Source: Chitinophagaceae bacterium
GTDB lineage: Bacteria; Bacteroidota; Bacteroidia; Chitinophagales; Chitinophagaceae
Assembly: GCA_947447465.1 (NCBI GenBank)
Contig: CANFKE010000015.1
Span: 1 to 64,000, forward strand
Reading direction: 5' to 3'
DNA length: 64,000 nucleotides
A program made the translations under genes and the position numbers. Each line of letters opens with the position of its first letter. Within the stretch, counting starts at the first letter, position 1. The notes under the pieces were generated by a model that saw only the letters and a list, made by a program, of their open reading frames with translations, was not told the DNA's origin and did no database searches. Of this stretch, positions 8,069 to 16,800 are shown piece by piece.

Positions 8069-9001
8069 CTATTGCATCTTATGCTGTTTGTTGCAGAAGT
8101 CAGTTATCGTGCCCAAAGCATCATTGATGAAGTTCAGCGGAACAGGTATCTTACCATGACCGTCCTCTATATCTATTACATAAGTAGGGCATGCTATTCC
8201 ACTCAGGCCGGCTGTTAGTTGAGTAGCGATCTCTTTTTCTTTTTCTATATCTACCGAAAAGTGCTGAATACCTTTTACCGCATCGCAGTGATAGAGGTAA
8301 TAGGGTATGACCCCTATATGGTGTAGCTGTGTGTATAGTTGATGTAGTGTATTGTAATTATCATTGATCCCCAATAGAAAAACGGACTGTGATAGTAGTG
8401 TTACTCTATGTTGTCGCAAGAGTGCAATTGCTTTCAGTGCGTCAGGTGTAAGTTCATCAGGGTGGTTGATATGTAATAATATATAGAATGGACGTCCGGC
8501 GCTAATCTCATCTATCAGCGATAGTAATTGTTGTATAGCCTCGGAGCTGAATGCCTCCGGCAACTGAAGTGGAAGGCGAGTGCCGATGCGAAATACCTTT
8601 ATGCTATCAATGGTTTTGATTTGTTCCAGAAGTTGATGGGTCAGCTTTGCGGTATAGAACGGATCACCTCCAGATAAGATCACCTCATCTATTTCAGGGT
8701 GATGTTGTAAGTACAATACTATATTGTTTATCTCCTCTGTGTTTAATGTGCCTTCAGGATGGCCTATCTGCCGGATACGCGTACAGAAACGGCAATGTGC
8801 CGCACATTGGTAGCTTACTTTTATTAAAGCCCTGTTAGTGTATTTATGGACCAGACCTTTTACTACTTCGTGTTCTTCTTCATGCAAAGGATCGTTATAA
8901 ACGGTTGCTGTCAGCGGTTCGTTTTTGTTTATGCAATATTGTCCACTGATGGATAAGGAGCCGGTAAGTCGCTTTAAGTATGGTGTTAGTTTTTCTTTCA
9001 T
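8069..9001 (-). CDS. KamA-family radical SAM aminomutase-like protein
   Basis: A 310-aa protein of the lysine 2,3-aminomutase family (KamA/EpmB branch). It has the radical SAM cluster C66-x3-C70-x2-C73 (QCAAHCRFCTR), a PLP phosphate-binding motif LSGGDP (110-114), and GHGKIPVP near the C-terminus, whose Lys (about 284) matches the PLP Schiff-base lysine. Both cofactor sites are thus intact. At 310 aa it is much shorter than clostridial KamA (about 416 aa), closer to EpmB. It would interconvert alpha- and beta-amino groups of lysine or a related amino acid. It is the last gene of an overlapping operon, its ATG sharing 4 nt (ATGA) with the GNAT-like gene. The substrate is unknown; an EF-P role (EpmB) is not supported by a neighbouring epmA or efp. 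Confidence 0.88.
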   Translation of the reverse strand: MKEKLTPYLKRLTGSLSISGQYCINKNEPLTATVYNDPLHEEEHEVVKGLVHKYTNRALIKVSYQCAAHCRFCTRIRQIGHPEGTLNTEEINNIVLYLQHHPEIDEVILSGGDPFYTAKLTHQLLEQIKTIDSIKVFRIGTRLPLQLPEAFSSEAIQQLLSLIDEISAGRPFYILLHINHPDELTPDALKAIALLRQHRVTLLSQSVFLLGINDNYNTLHQLYTQLHHIGVIPYYLYHCDAVKGIQHFSVDIEKEKEIATQLTAGLSGIACPTYVIDIEDGHGKIPVPLNFINDALGTITDFCNKQHKMQ

Positions 9002-9627
9002 TCTATTATAATGTTGTGTGCCAGTACCATGGGATACAGCGGGTGCTTCATTGCCTGCTCGTAAAAATCATCTGCCTCTACTAAATGTATATCTGAGTTG
9101 ATATGGCCAATGACAGGATATGTTTCGTCTATGTTGCCGGCCAAACAACCATTGGCTGCATGAACGAATGGTATTGCTGCAAGGTTCTTTACCGGCTTAT
9201 TGACCGTAGTAGCAAAAAGAGTCTGATGCCCGTTGGAGAATGCCCAATTGGTGATATGGTAAGCCAGTGCTACTGCCGCACGTTTATGTCCGGTGAGGAA
9301 TGCAAATTGCTCGAAGTAGCAGAGCGATCGTGATTCATATTTTGTGAGATCAATAGACCATGAGGCGCTATGACGTCGAATCCATACTTCCGATTCCCGT
9401 AGTTTTTCGTCAGGGAAAATAATACCGAACCCGATGACCTTGTTATCTTCTTCGGCAACCATACAATAGGAGCTATTGATGTAGTCAATATAAGTAGCTT
9501 CGTCTGTACCCAATAGAAAGCCACCTGAAGAAGTATTGTCTTCGTTCAACATCAGGGGTAGTTGCTCCTTTATATATAAGAATGCTTTCGCATCATCGGG
9601 TGTGGCCTTACGAAGTCTTGTTCTCAT
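8998..9627 (-). CDS. GNAT-like N-acyltransferase
   Basis: A 209-aa protein that begins like a GNAT acetyltransferase (RLRKATPDDAKAFLYIKEQLP, then a CMVAEEDNKVIGFGIIF strand pair). The acetyl-CoA-binding motif A is weak: the usual Q/R-x-x-G-x-G/A is represented only by HKRAAVALAYHI. The C-terminal half (TVNKPVKNLAAIPF...) is not familiar. It lies between a desaturase-like gene (20-nt overlap) and a KamA-like gene (4-nt overlap), so all three are likely translated together. A KamA/acetyltransferase pair recalls ablA/ablB for N-epsilon-acetyl-beta-lysine, but this protein is not clearly AblB, so the comparison is only suggestive. Confidence 0.65.
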   Translation of the reverse strand: MRTRLRKATPDDAKAFLYIKEQLPLMLNEDNTSSGGFLLGTDEATYIDYINSSYCMVAEEDNKVIGFGIIFPDEKLRESEVWIRRHSASWSIDLTKYESRSLCYFEQFAFLTGHKRAAVALAYHITNWAFSNGHQTLFATTVNKPVKNLAAIPFVHAANGCLAGNIDETYPVIGHINSDIHLVEADDFYEQAMKHPLYPMVLAHNIIIE

Positions 9628-10552
9628 ATACTATTGTCGGGCCTTTAAATTGATTGATAATTGCGCGAAAGAAATTCCATGTATTCTGATTCTGGTCATG
9701 ATACTCCTGAGGTAGCGGTGTACTCTTCGCCGGTAGCTCGTGCCATGATACATTTGGGTATTGATGGTGTGTGGCATGTTCGTTGAAATTCATAAGTATC
9801 CATGAGAACACCGGAACTCGATCTACAGACCGTACATTGAATCTTACACCTGTTCCTGTAGTAGTGTCATAATGAAAGATATATACCAGCATGGACAATA
9901 CCCATGCAAAAGATAGCATAGGGTAACCAAGTGTATAGAGATATATTTCTTTTCCTAAGAGAACGAATACAGAAAGATGTAGTGCAACGCCTAAAGAAAA
10001 CAGCGCAATGGATCTCAACTGGTCTTTCACGCCCCAGTTGTTGAAGGCGGGAGATATTTTTTTCGACAATGATACAGGTACAAACAAAAATAGTAGGATG
10101 GATATCAGTGAGTGAATAAAAAAGCCGCCCATGAAAACACTGATGTACCATACAGTGTAACAATATAGTTTGCGCATAAGTGTAGGTTTGCCTTTTATGA
10201 CGAATGTATCTAGTGAGGAGGTGTGGTGGTCTTTGCGATTAAAGCCATGATGGAACATGTGTATCTTTCGGTAGATAGTGATGGGTACCATAATGGGCAG
10301 TAGCACTACCGATCCCCAAAAGTCATTGAGTTGTTTATTTTCTCTTATCAGTTTGTTATGAGATGCCTCATGACCTACTATATAAAATCTGTAGAACCAT
10401 AATCCCTGAAACAGCAGAACAGGTGCATATATAGCCCATCTTATTCCTGATGATAGGGGAAGATGTTGTATGCTCACCGCAACAATGCTCTGAATGATAA
10501 ATATTATTAAGGTCTCTGCAATAAGCTTGTTATTGATCGATCGCGATGTCAT
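9608..10552 (-). CDS. Membrane fatty-acid-desaturase-superfamily protein
   Basis: A 314-aa integral membrane di-iron protein. Three histidine boxes are visible: H61-EAS-H65, H98-MF-H101-H102 and H259-AT-H262-H263, with an extra His near 271. Hydrophobic segments lie at about 12-55, 80-95, 132-160, 180-200 and 208-228. Superfamily members desaturate or hydroxylate acyl chains, carotenoids or other lipids using O2. Here it is the first structural gene of an operon with a GNAT-like and a KamA-like gene, so an amino-acid-containing lipid or a hydroxylated amino acid is a possible product; this is inference. The start ATG at 10552 is the only good one. Confidence 0.88.
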   Translation of the reverse strand: MTSRSINNKLIAETLIIFIIQSIVAVSIQHLPLSSGIRWAIYAPVLLFQGLWFYRFYIVGHEASHNKLIRENKQLNDFWGSVVLLPIMVPITIYRKIHMFHHGFNRKDHHTSSLDTFVIKGKPTLMRKLYCYTVWYISVFMGGFFIHSLISILLFLFVPVSLSKKISPAFNNWGVKDQLRSIALFSLGVALHLSVFVLLGKEIYLYTLGYPMLSFAWVLSMLVYIFHYDTTTGTGVRFNVRSVDRVPVFSWILMNFNEHATHHQYPNVSWHELPAKSTPLPQEYHDQNQNTWNFFRAIINQFKGPTIVYENKTS

Positions 10553-10640
10553 AAAATTATAAACACAAGTTTGTTATTGAAAGAAACGAGTGATTGTAAA
10601 GTAGCAAAAATCCAGCCAAAAATTCAAAGCAGCTGATCTA

Positions 10641-10793
10641 CTAATGGCAACTCATGTAGATCCACTCTATCGTTTTGGCTATAGCATATAAGAATAATGG
10701 AAAGCCTACAATCAGTGCAAATAAACAAGATAGTATGAGTATTGATTTTTTAAGTACAGGTGCAATCGTTGCGATGTATTGCTTGAGGTTCAT
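10641..10793 (-). CDS. Possible 50-aa membrane peptide upstream of the desaturase operon
   Basis: ATG (10793) to TAG (10641) encodes 50 residues beginning MNLKQYIATIAPVLKK, followed by a hydrophobic stretch (about 17-38, SILILSCLFALIVGFPLFLY) and ending in WIYMSCH. It fits a one-helix membrane peptide. It lies 15 nt downstream of a strong terminator hairpin and 88 nt upstream of the desaturase start. No family is recognised. The coding reality rests only on length, topology and position. Confidence 0.35.
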   Translation of the reverse strand: MNLKQYIATIAPVLKKSILILSCLFALIVGFPLFLYAIAKTIEWIYMSCH

Positions 10794-10807
10794 GATGAAC
10801 TTATGAT

Positions 10808-10850
10808 AAAAAAAAAGTCCCGAGATACCTTGGTATCTCGGGAAGGGACT
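10808..10850 (-). terminator. Strong hairpin plus U-run in the leader of the desaturase operon
   Basis: Read on the minus strand, CCCGAGATACC pairs perfectly with GGTATCTCGGG (11 bp, 10819-10842) and is followed by nine T residues (10816-10808). An outer AGTCCC/GGGACT pairing competes for the same GGG, giving two alternative registers. No minus-strand gene precedes it, since the next gene to the right (Hsp20) is on the plus strand. It therefore either ends a small RNA or attenuates transcription into the desaturase/GNAT-like/KamA-like operon. Confidence 0.75.
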
Positions 10851-10857
10851 GTACTTA

Positions 10858-10887
10858 CTAACCCATCGTTAGCATAGCAAATATCAT
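10858..10887 (-). CDS. Candidate 9-codon leader peptide
   Basis: A minimal reading frame, MIFAMLTMG then TAG, ends 8 nt before the terminator hairpin, the spacing seen in leader-peptide attenuators. Three of nine codons are Met, and no other residue is enriched. A small stem, CTAAC/GTTAG, spans its end. Too short to be proven by sequence. Confidence 0.25.
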   Translation of the reverse strand: MIFAMLTMG

Positions 10888-11193
10888 AAAAAGGTTCGGA
10901 ATTGAAAAATTATTTTTTGATACTTCTTTATTTTGTTTAAATATTTTTATTTGTACGCTTTGTCCTTATCGTCTTTTTCTTAAACATAAATTAGTCTATT
11001 TCGTTCGTTATCAAACAATTAGTAGAACTAATTTGAAGTGTTTATGCGTCATTATGACGTAGTAAAAAATATTAAAATGACAATATGGCTGATTGTTAAA
11101 AAGATTTAAGACATAATGTCTGATTTAATTGATTGGTACTTAGTTTGTTCAGGTAATAACAAATCAATCATTAACAACAAAAAAATAAAAACT

Positions 11194-11640
11194 ATGTACC
11201 AGAAGAGAAATTACGGAATGATGCCTGCAACATTTGGCGGTTTATTGGAAAACATGTTCCACAGCGGAATCAATCGTATCAATGAAGATGCAAATGCGTT
11301 TTCTACGCCTGTCAATATTCATGAAACAGACAAAGGTTATGAACTACATGTAGTTGCTCCCGGCATCAGGAAAGAAGATTTTAAGATCAATGTTGATAAG
11401 AACGTACTTACGGTCTCTTATGAACACAAGGAAGAGCCAAAAGAGGAGGGTAAGGAAGAAAACCAGACCAGGTATTTAAGAACAGAGTACAGTGTTCGTT
11501 CCTTCAAAAGAAGCTTTACGCTCAATGAAAAGGTAGATATGTCTGCGATCTCCGCTAAGTACACCGATGGTATTCTCAATGTATCATTACCTAAAAAAGA
11601 GAATGCTGAAGTGCCTGTAAAGGAAATAGTGATCAACTAA
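11194..11640 (+). CDS. Small heat-shock protein Hsp20/alpha-crystallin
   Basis: A 148-aa protein. An ATP-independent holdase that binds unfolding proteins as oligomers. The alpha-crystallin domain runs from about residue 42 (VNIHETDKGYELHVVAPG, then KEDFKINVDKNVLTVSYEHK) to the conserved AKYTDGILNVSLPKKE near 130. The N-terminus MYQKRNYGMMPATFGG is short. The ATG at 11194 is preceded by an A-rich leader (AACAACAAAAAAATAAAAACT), typical for this phylum. An earlier in-frame Met at 11116 would add 26 unrelated residues. A long AT-rich upstream gap suggests its own, probably stress-responsive, promoter. Confidence 0.93.
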   Translation: MYQKRNYGMMPATFGGLLENMFHSGINRINEDANAFSTPVNIHETDKGYELHVVAPGIRKEDFKINVDKNVLTVSYEHKEEPKEEGKEENQTRYLRTEYSVRSFKRSFTLNEKVDMSAISAKYTDGILNVSLPKKENAEVPVKEIVIN

Positions 11641-11661
11641 GATAGTAGTGTGTGTGAAAGT

Positions 11662-11700
11662 GTAAGGGTGATACTGAAAAGTGTCACCCTTTACTATTTT
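11662..11700 (+). terminator. Terminator after hsp20
   Basis: GTAAGGGTGA (11662-11671) pairs with TCACCCTTTAC (11684-11694), followed by TATTTTG. It lies 22 nt after the stop. Confidence 0.7.
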
Positions 11701-11776
11701 GTTATATTGACTAAAATTGTTGATTTAGTAATTGGATAATTTTCACTCTTCAATATTTTGAACTATTTTCGCCCTC

Positions 11777-12826
11777 ATGGAAAAAACTCTGTTGATAACT
11801 GGTGGTGCAGGATTCATAGGCTCCCATGTTGTAAGATTATTTGTTCAGAAACATCCTGAATACCATATAGTTAATCTGGATGCGCTTACCTATGCAGGTA
11901 ATTTAGAGAACCTGAAAGATATAGAGAATGCACCTAATTATACTTTCGAACACGCTAATATCAATGATGCTGAGCAGCTCAATGAGCTATTTGCCAAATA
12001 TAAATTTGATGGTGTTGTTCATCTGGCTGCAGAAAGTCATGTTGACCGTTCTATTACCGATCCTAATGCATTTATACAGACCAATGTAATGGGTACTGCT
12101 AATTTGCTCAATGCCGCATTGGCATCATGGAAGGGTAATTTTGACGGTAAGCGTTTCTATCATGTTTCTACAGATGAGGTATATGGCTCATTGGGAGATA
12201 CCGGATTTTTCTTGGAGACAACACCTTACGATCCGCAATCTCCGTATTCTGCATCTAAGGCGGCATCAGATCATCTGGTACGTGCTTATGGCAATACTTA
12301 TCATATGCCATTTGTATTGACCAATTGTTCCAACAACTATGGACCTAACCATTTCCCGGAAAAGCTGATACCATTATTCATCAATAACATTCGTAACAAA
12401 AAGCCATTGCCTGTTTATGGTGATGGTAAATATACCCGCGACTGGTTGTATGTTATTGACCATGCAAGAGCCATAGAACTGGTTTTTGAGAAAGGAAGAA
12501 ATGGAGAGACATACAATATCGGTGGTTTCAACGAGTGGCAAAATATAGAGCTGGTAAAATTACTTTGCCGCGAAATGGATGCCAAGTTGGGTCGTGAAGC
12601 AGGAGAATCTGAAAAGTTGATCACTTATATCAAGGATCGTCCGGGACATGACAGACGTTACGCCATTGATGCCACTAAGTTGAACAAAGAACTCGGATGG
12701 TATCCATCAGTAACATTTGAAGAAGGATTGAGCAAAACAATTGATTGGTATCTGGCTAATGAAGAGTGGTTGAATAATGTGACCTCAGGTGATTATCAGA
12801 AGTACTATTCAAAACAATACAACTAA
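11777..12826 (+). CDS. rmlB: dTDP-glucose 4,6-dehydratase
   Basis: A 349-aa extended short-chain dehydrogenase. It converts dTDP-D-glucose to dTDP-4-keto-6-deoxy-D-glucose. It has the N-terminal NAD-binding GGAGFIGSHV, the substrate motif HLAAESHVDRSI, a VSTDEVYGSLG segment and the catalytic Tyr/Lys in SPYSASKAASDHLVRAY. The ending (RYAIDATKLNKELGWYPSVTFEEGL) is typical of RmlB. It is directly followed by rmlA (28-nt gap), giving a BA pair; rmlC and rmlD are not in the window. The product can feed L-rhamnose or other deoxysugars such as those used by the transferases at 40043-51365 (inference). Confidence 0.97.
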   Translation: MEKTLLITGGAGFIGSHVVRLFVQKHPEYHIVNLDALTYAGNLENLKDIENAPNYTFEHANINDAEQLNELFAKYKFDGVVHLAAESHVDRSITDPNAFIQTNVMGTANLLNAALASWKGNFDGKRFYHVSTDEVYGSLGDTGFFLETTPYDPQSPYSASKAASDHLVRAYGNTYHMPFVLTNCSNNYGPNHFPEKLIPLFINNIRNKKPLPVYGDGKYTRDWLYVIDHARAIELVFEKGRNGETYNIGGFNEWQNIELVKLLCREMDAKLGREAGESEKLITYIKDRPGHDRRYAIDATKLNKELGWYPSVTFEEGLSKTIDWYLANEEWLNNVTSGDYQKYYSKQYN

Positions 12827-12854
12827 TTCTTAAGTATTTACAACTTACAACCAG

Positions 12855-13721
12855 ATGAAAGGAATCATACTTGCCGGCGGATCCGGAACACGTTTATATC
12901 CATTGACCATTGCAGTTAGTAAGCAGCTGATGCCTGTTTATGATAAGCCAATGATATATTATCCTTTATCAACGCTGATGTTGGCAGGGATCAATGAAAT
13001 TCTGATCATAACGACTCCGGAAGATCAGCCTGCTTTCAAGAAATTGTTGGGCGATGGTAGTCAGATCGGTTGCCGTTTTGAGTATGTTGTTCAGCCAAAG
13101 CCGGAAGGTCTTGCACAGGCCTTCATTTTAGGCGCAGACTTCATTGGTTCAGATCCTGCTGCACTTGTATTGGGAGATAATATCTTCTACGGTTCAGGAA
13201 TGGGTACTTTGCTCAAAAAGAAATCAAACCCTGACGGTGCTGTTGTATTCGCATATCAGGTACATGATCCGGAGCGTTACGGCGTTGTAGAATTTGATAA
13301 GAACAACAGGGTGTTAAGTATTGAAGAAAAGCCGGAACAACCTAAATCTAATTATGCGGTTCCCGGTCTTTATTTCTATGATAATGAGGTAGTTGCGATA
13401 GCTAAGTCAATTAAGCCTTCACATAGAGGTGAGTTAGAGATCACAGATATCAACAAAGTATATCTGGAGAAAGGAAAGCTGGAAGTAGGTGTGCTTGACA
13501 GAGGTACAGCCTGGTTAGATACCGGTACTTTCGATTCATTGATTGAGGCAGGAGAATTTATTGAGGTGATAGAAAAGCGTCAGGGATTAAAGATAGGTTG
13601 TATAGAAGAGATCGCTTACCGCAATGGTTGGATCAATGATGAGCAGATGGAAAAACTGGCCAAGATCTACATGAAGAGTGGTTATGGTAAGTATCTGCAA
13701 GGGTTGATAGGCAAGATCTGA
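12855..13721 (+). CDS. rmlA: Glucose-1-phosphate thymidylyltransferase
   Basis: A 288-aa nucleotidyltransferase. It makes dTDP-glucose from dTTP and glucose-1-phosphate. It opens with [16 protein letters not shown] (nucleotide-binding signature). It has [34 protein letters not shown] and [17 protein letters not shown], all hallmarks of the RmlA short family. Length and start are standard. It sits immediately after rmlB, most likely co-transcribed, with a good terminator 20 nt after its stop. Confidence 0.97.
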   Translation: MKGIILAGGSGTRLYPLTIAVSKQLMPVYDKPMIYYPLSTLMLAGINEILIITTPEDQPAFKKLLGDGSQIGCRFEYVVQPKPEGLAQAFILGADFIGSDPAALVLGDNIFYGSGMGTLLKKKSNPDGAVVFAYQVHDPERYGVVEFDKNNRVLSIEEKPEQPKSNYAVPGLYFYDNEVVAIAKSIKPSHRGELEITDINKVYLEKGKLEVGVLDRGTAWLDTGTFDSLIEAGEFIEVIEKRQGLKIGCIEEIAYRNGWINDEQMEKLAKIYMKSGYGKYLQGLIGKI

Positions 13722-13740
13722 TAAGTAATATTTATAGTGA

Positions 13741-13776
13741 AGAGTTTGGGCAATATTGTCCAAACTCTTTTGTTTT
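13741..13776 (+). terminator. Intrinsic terminator after rmlA
   Basis: AGAGTTTGG (13741-13749) pairs with CCAAACTCT (13760-13768), with a further CAA/TTG inner pairing, and is followed by TTTGTTTT. Confidence 0.85.
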
Positions 13777-13831
13777 GCATACAAGGTATAGCGTAATTAA
13801 TCAGTTCATTTTTAACCTATAGTACATCAAT

Positions 13832-16800
13832 ATGAAAAAAATCTTTTTACTGACCTCATTTTTGTCAATAGTATTCACTTCAACCGCACAGAATTACGAG
13901 ACCTGTTTAAAGTATTTTCAGGAGAACAAGTACACCGAAGCAGTCAGTGGACTTAAAAATATAGTAGCTAGTGGGGGGAACACAAAGGATGCAGCCCTAT
14001 TACTGTCGATGGTCCAATTCGATCTTCGTAACTACACAGATGCATTCAAGTCGTTTGAAATTTTCTACAAACAGTCAGATGATCCATATCCCTACCTATA
14101 TGCCGAGTTGAACAATGGTCTCTTCGATATGAGAGAAAAGGACCAGCAGGCTTTTTTAGAAAAAGTTCTTAAAGACCCTAAGGCGACAAGTGAGTTAAAA
14201 ATACTTGTCATTGAAAAGTTGAGAACAGTGCTTACAAGTGCCGGAGATTTTACAGCCGTGCGTGCTTTGAATGATAATACCGGTATTGTGAATAACTGGA
14301 GTGTCGTTGGTGTTTTTGATAATACAAGTGGATCAGGCTTCAATAAAAATTTCGGATTTCTTGAGCATCCTGAAGCAGACCATGTTTTTACAAGTAAAGG
14401 TGGATTTGATATCAAATGGTTCGACATACCTGGTGTGAAAAATGACGGCTGGTATGATAATGAATTTTACTTCTATCCCGAAAATACGATCATAGCAGCG
14501 CAAACTTTTATACAAAGCGATAAGGATAAAGAGGTGCTACTGAAGGTTGGTGTATCAGGCAGCCTAAAGCTGTGGTTGAACGATTACCTTGTTGACAGTG
14601 AATATCAGGAGCGGAATACTAACGGAGACGTATATACCTGTAAAGTAAAATTACAGGCTGGTACTAATAGAATATTGGTACAGACAGGGTCGAGTGAGAT
14701 CACTAAAAATAATTTTCTGGTCAGATTATACGACCTGAACAACAATCCGTTGACAGATATTATTGCTCAGCCCCGGTATAAACCATATACTAAGGCTGCT
14801 CCATATCAGGTGGTCAAGATACCTCTATTCGCAGAAAAGTATTTCGAAGATAAGTTGGCAGTAACATCAGGAAATGATTTTATCAATTCCTTGTTTTTGT
14901 ATTATGTATATTTTGCCAATGAACATAAAGAGCCATGTTATGAACTGCTCAAAAAACTCAAAAAGCAATATCCTGTATCATCTTGTATCTCGTGGATGGC
15001 TGCCCGTTATGCTGAGATAGATAATAATCAGGTACTGGCATCAAAAGAGAAAGAGTCTATCATAGCTAAAGATCCCGAATGTCCTGTTGCATTGTTGCTT
15101 CGTTATTCAGAAGCATTTGAGAAAGGAAAATGGGATGATGCTCAAACTTTGAATGAACGCTATATAGCATTGTATGGTGCATCTGAAAAGACAGAAGAAA
15201 AAAAACTGACACTTTTATCTAAGAAGAAAGAGACTGAACGACTGAATCAGGAGTTAGATCTTGCCTATTCGCTTTATCCATTGAACAAAAATATTGTTGA
15301 GGAAAAATACTTTGCAGTACTTAATTCAACTAAAGATATAAGTAAGGCCAATGAAATTCTCATCCGCTACATCAATTCAGATTTCGATCCGTCGTTTATC
15401 AGAAAGCTGAGGGACAATTATTTCAAAAACGGGAAAATAGAGGAGGGTAAGAAGTGGTACAAAAAGGTTTTTGATTACAGCCCAATTGCCGTAGGGTGGT
15501 ATAGAAGCTATGCCGAGAGCCTTTATGGAATAAAGGATTATGCAGGTGCTATGGAGATGTTAGATAAAGCTATCTCGATTTGTCCTTACAGTGGATATCA
15601 ATATACATTGAAAGCTAAATTGTTCGAAGTGCTCGGTAAAACAGATGAAGAGATCGAAGCATATAAATTGGCTATCAAATATAATCCCGACTACAGTATC
15701 TCCAGAAAAAAACTGGCAGAATTGCAGGGTAAAAAGGAATTGTCGTCCTTGTTCAAAGAGAATGACATTAAAGCTATATGTACTGAGGCGCAGAATGATA
15801 ACAGTGCACCGGATAACAATGTGATATGCCTGCTTGATGATAAGCGGCTTATCGTTTACGAAGGGGATGGTGCTGTTTTGGAACAGAATGAACAATTATT
15901 CCTTATCAAGTCGTCTGCCGGGGTAGAGGCGCTCAAAGAAGTGGATATACCCTATAATTCAGGATCGCAAAGGTTATTGGTAGATAAAGCCGAGATCATT
16001 AAGAAAGATGGAAGTAAGGTGTCGGCAGAAAGAAATAAGAATAAATGTGTTTTCTCTTCTATAGAGGTAGGTGATGTCATTCACCTCTCTTACAAGATAG
16101 AAAATTCATACAAAGGAAGACTAGCGCAATATTTCTGGCAGAATATCGCTTTCAATGCCATCTATCCTGAGAAATTGATCAGATTCAGTATGATCATTTC
16201 TGCAGATAAAAAATTCAAATGGGAGGCTGTCAATACCGAATTAGACCCTACACAACAGGATCTTAATGGTTATAAATTATATACCTGGGAAAAGACGAAT
16301 GTGCCCAGAGTAGTTTTGGAACCGTTAATGACCTACAGCAGCAGAGCTCAGCTTATTATATCCTCTATTCCCGATTGGAAATATGTAGCGAATTGGTATA
16401 GCGATCTTAGCTACACCAAAACAGTTGCTGATCCGTTTGTAAGAGATAGGGTAAAGGAATTGATGGCAGGTAACGAAAAAAGATCAGATCTGGAAAAGGC
16501 GCGCATCATTTACAATTTCATCCAATCCAATTGTCATTATAGTAGTGTGTCTTTCCTGCAGAGCGGCTTGGTACCTCAGCGAGCTTCAAGAACATTGACA
16601 GCAAAATTGGGCGATTGTAAAGACCTGGCATCGCTATTTGTTGCTATGGCAAGAGAAGCAGGGCTAAAGGCCAACCTGGTGTTGGTCAGTACCAGAGGTG
16701 AAGACGAGAATGAATTCAGATTACCGACTATTGGATTCAATCATTGTATTGCCCAGTTGCATGTGAACAACAAATCTTATTTATTGGAATTGACCAATAA

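Noticed and set aside
8069-9001. Assignment of the radical SAM gene as EpmB
   Set aside because: Length is similar, but no efp or epmA gene is adjacent and the operon partners are different; a general KamA-family label was used.
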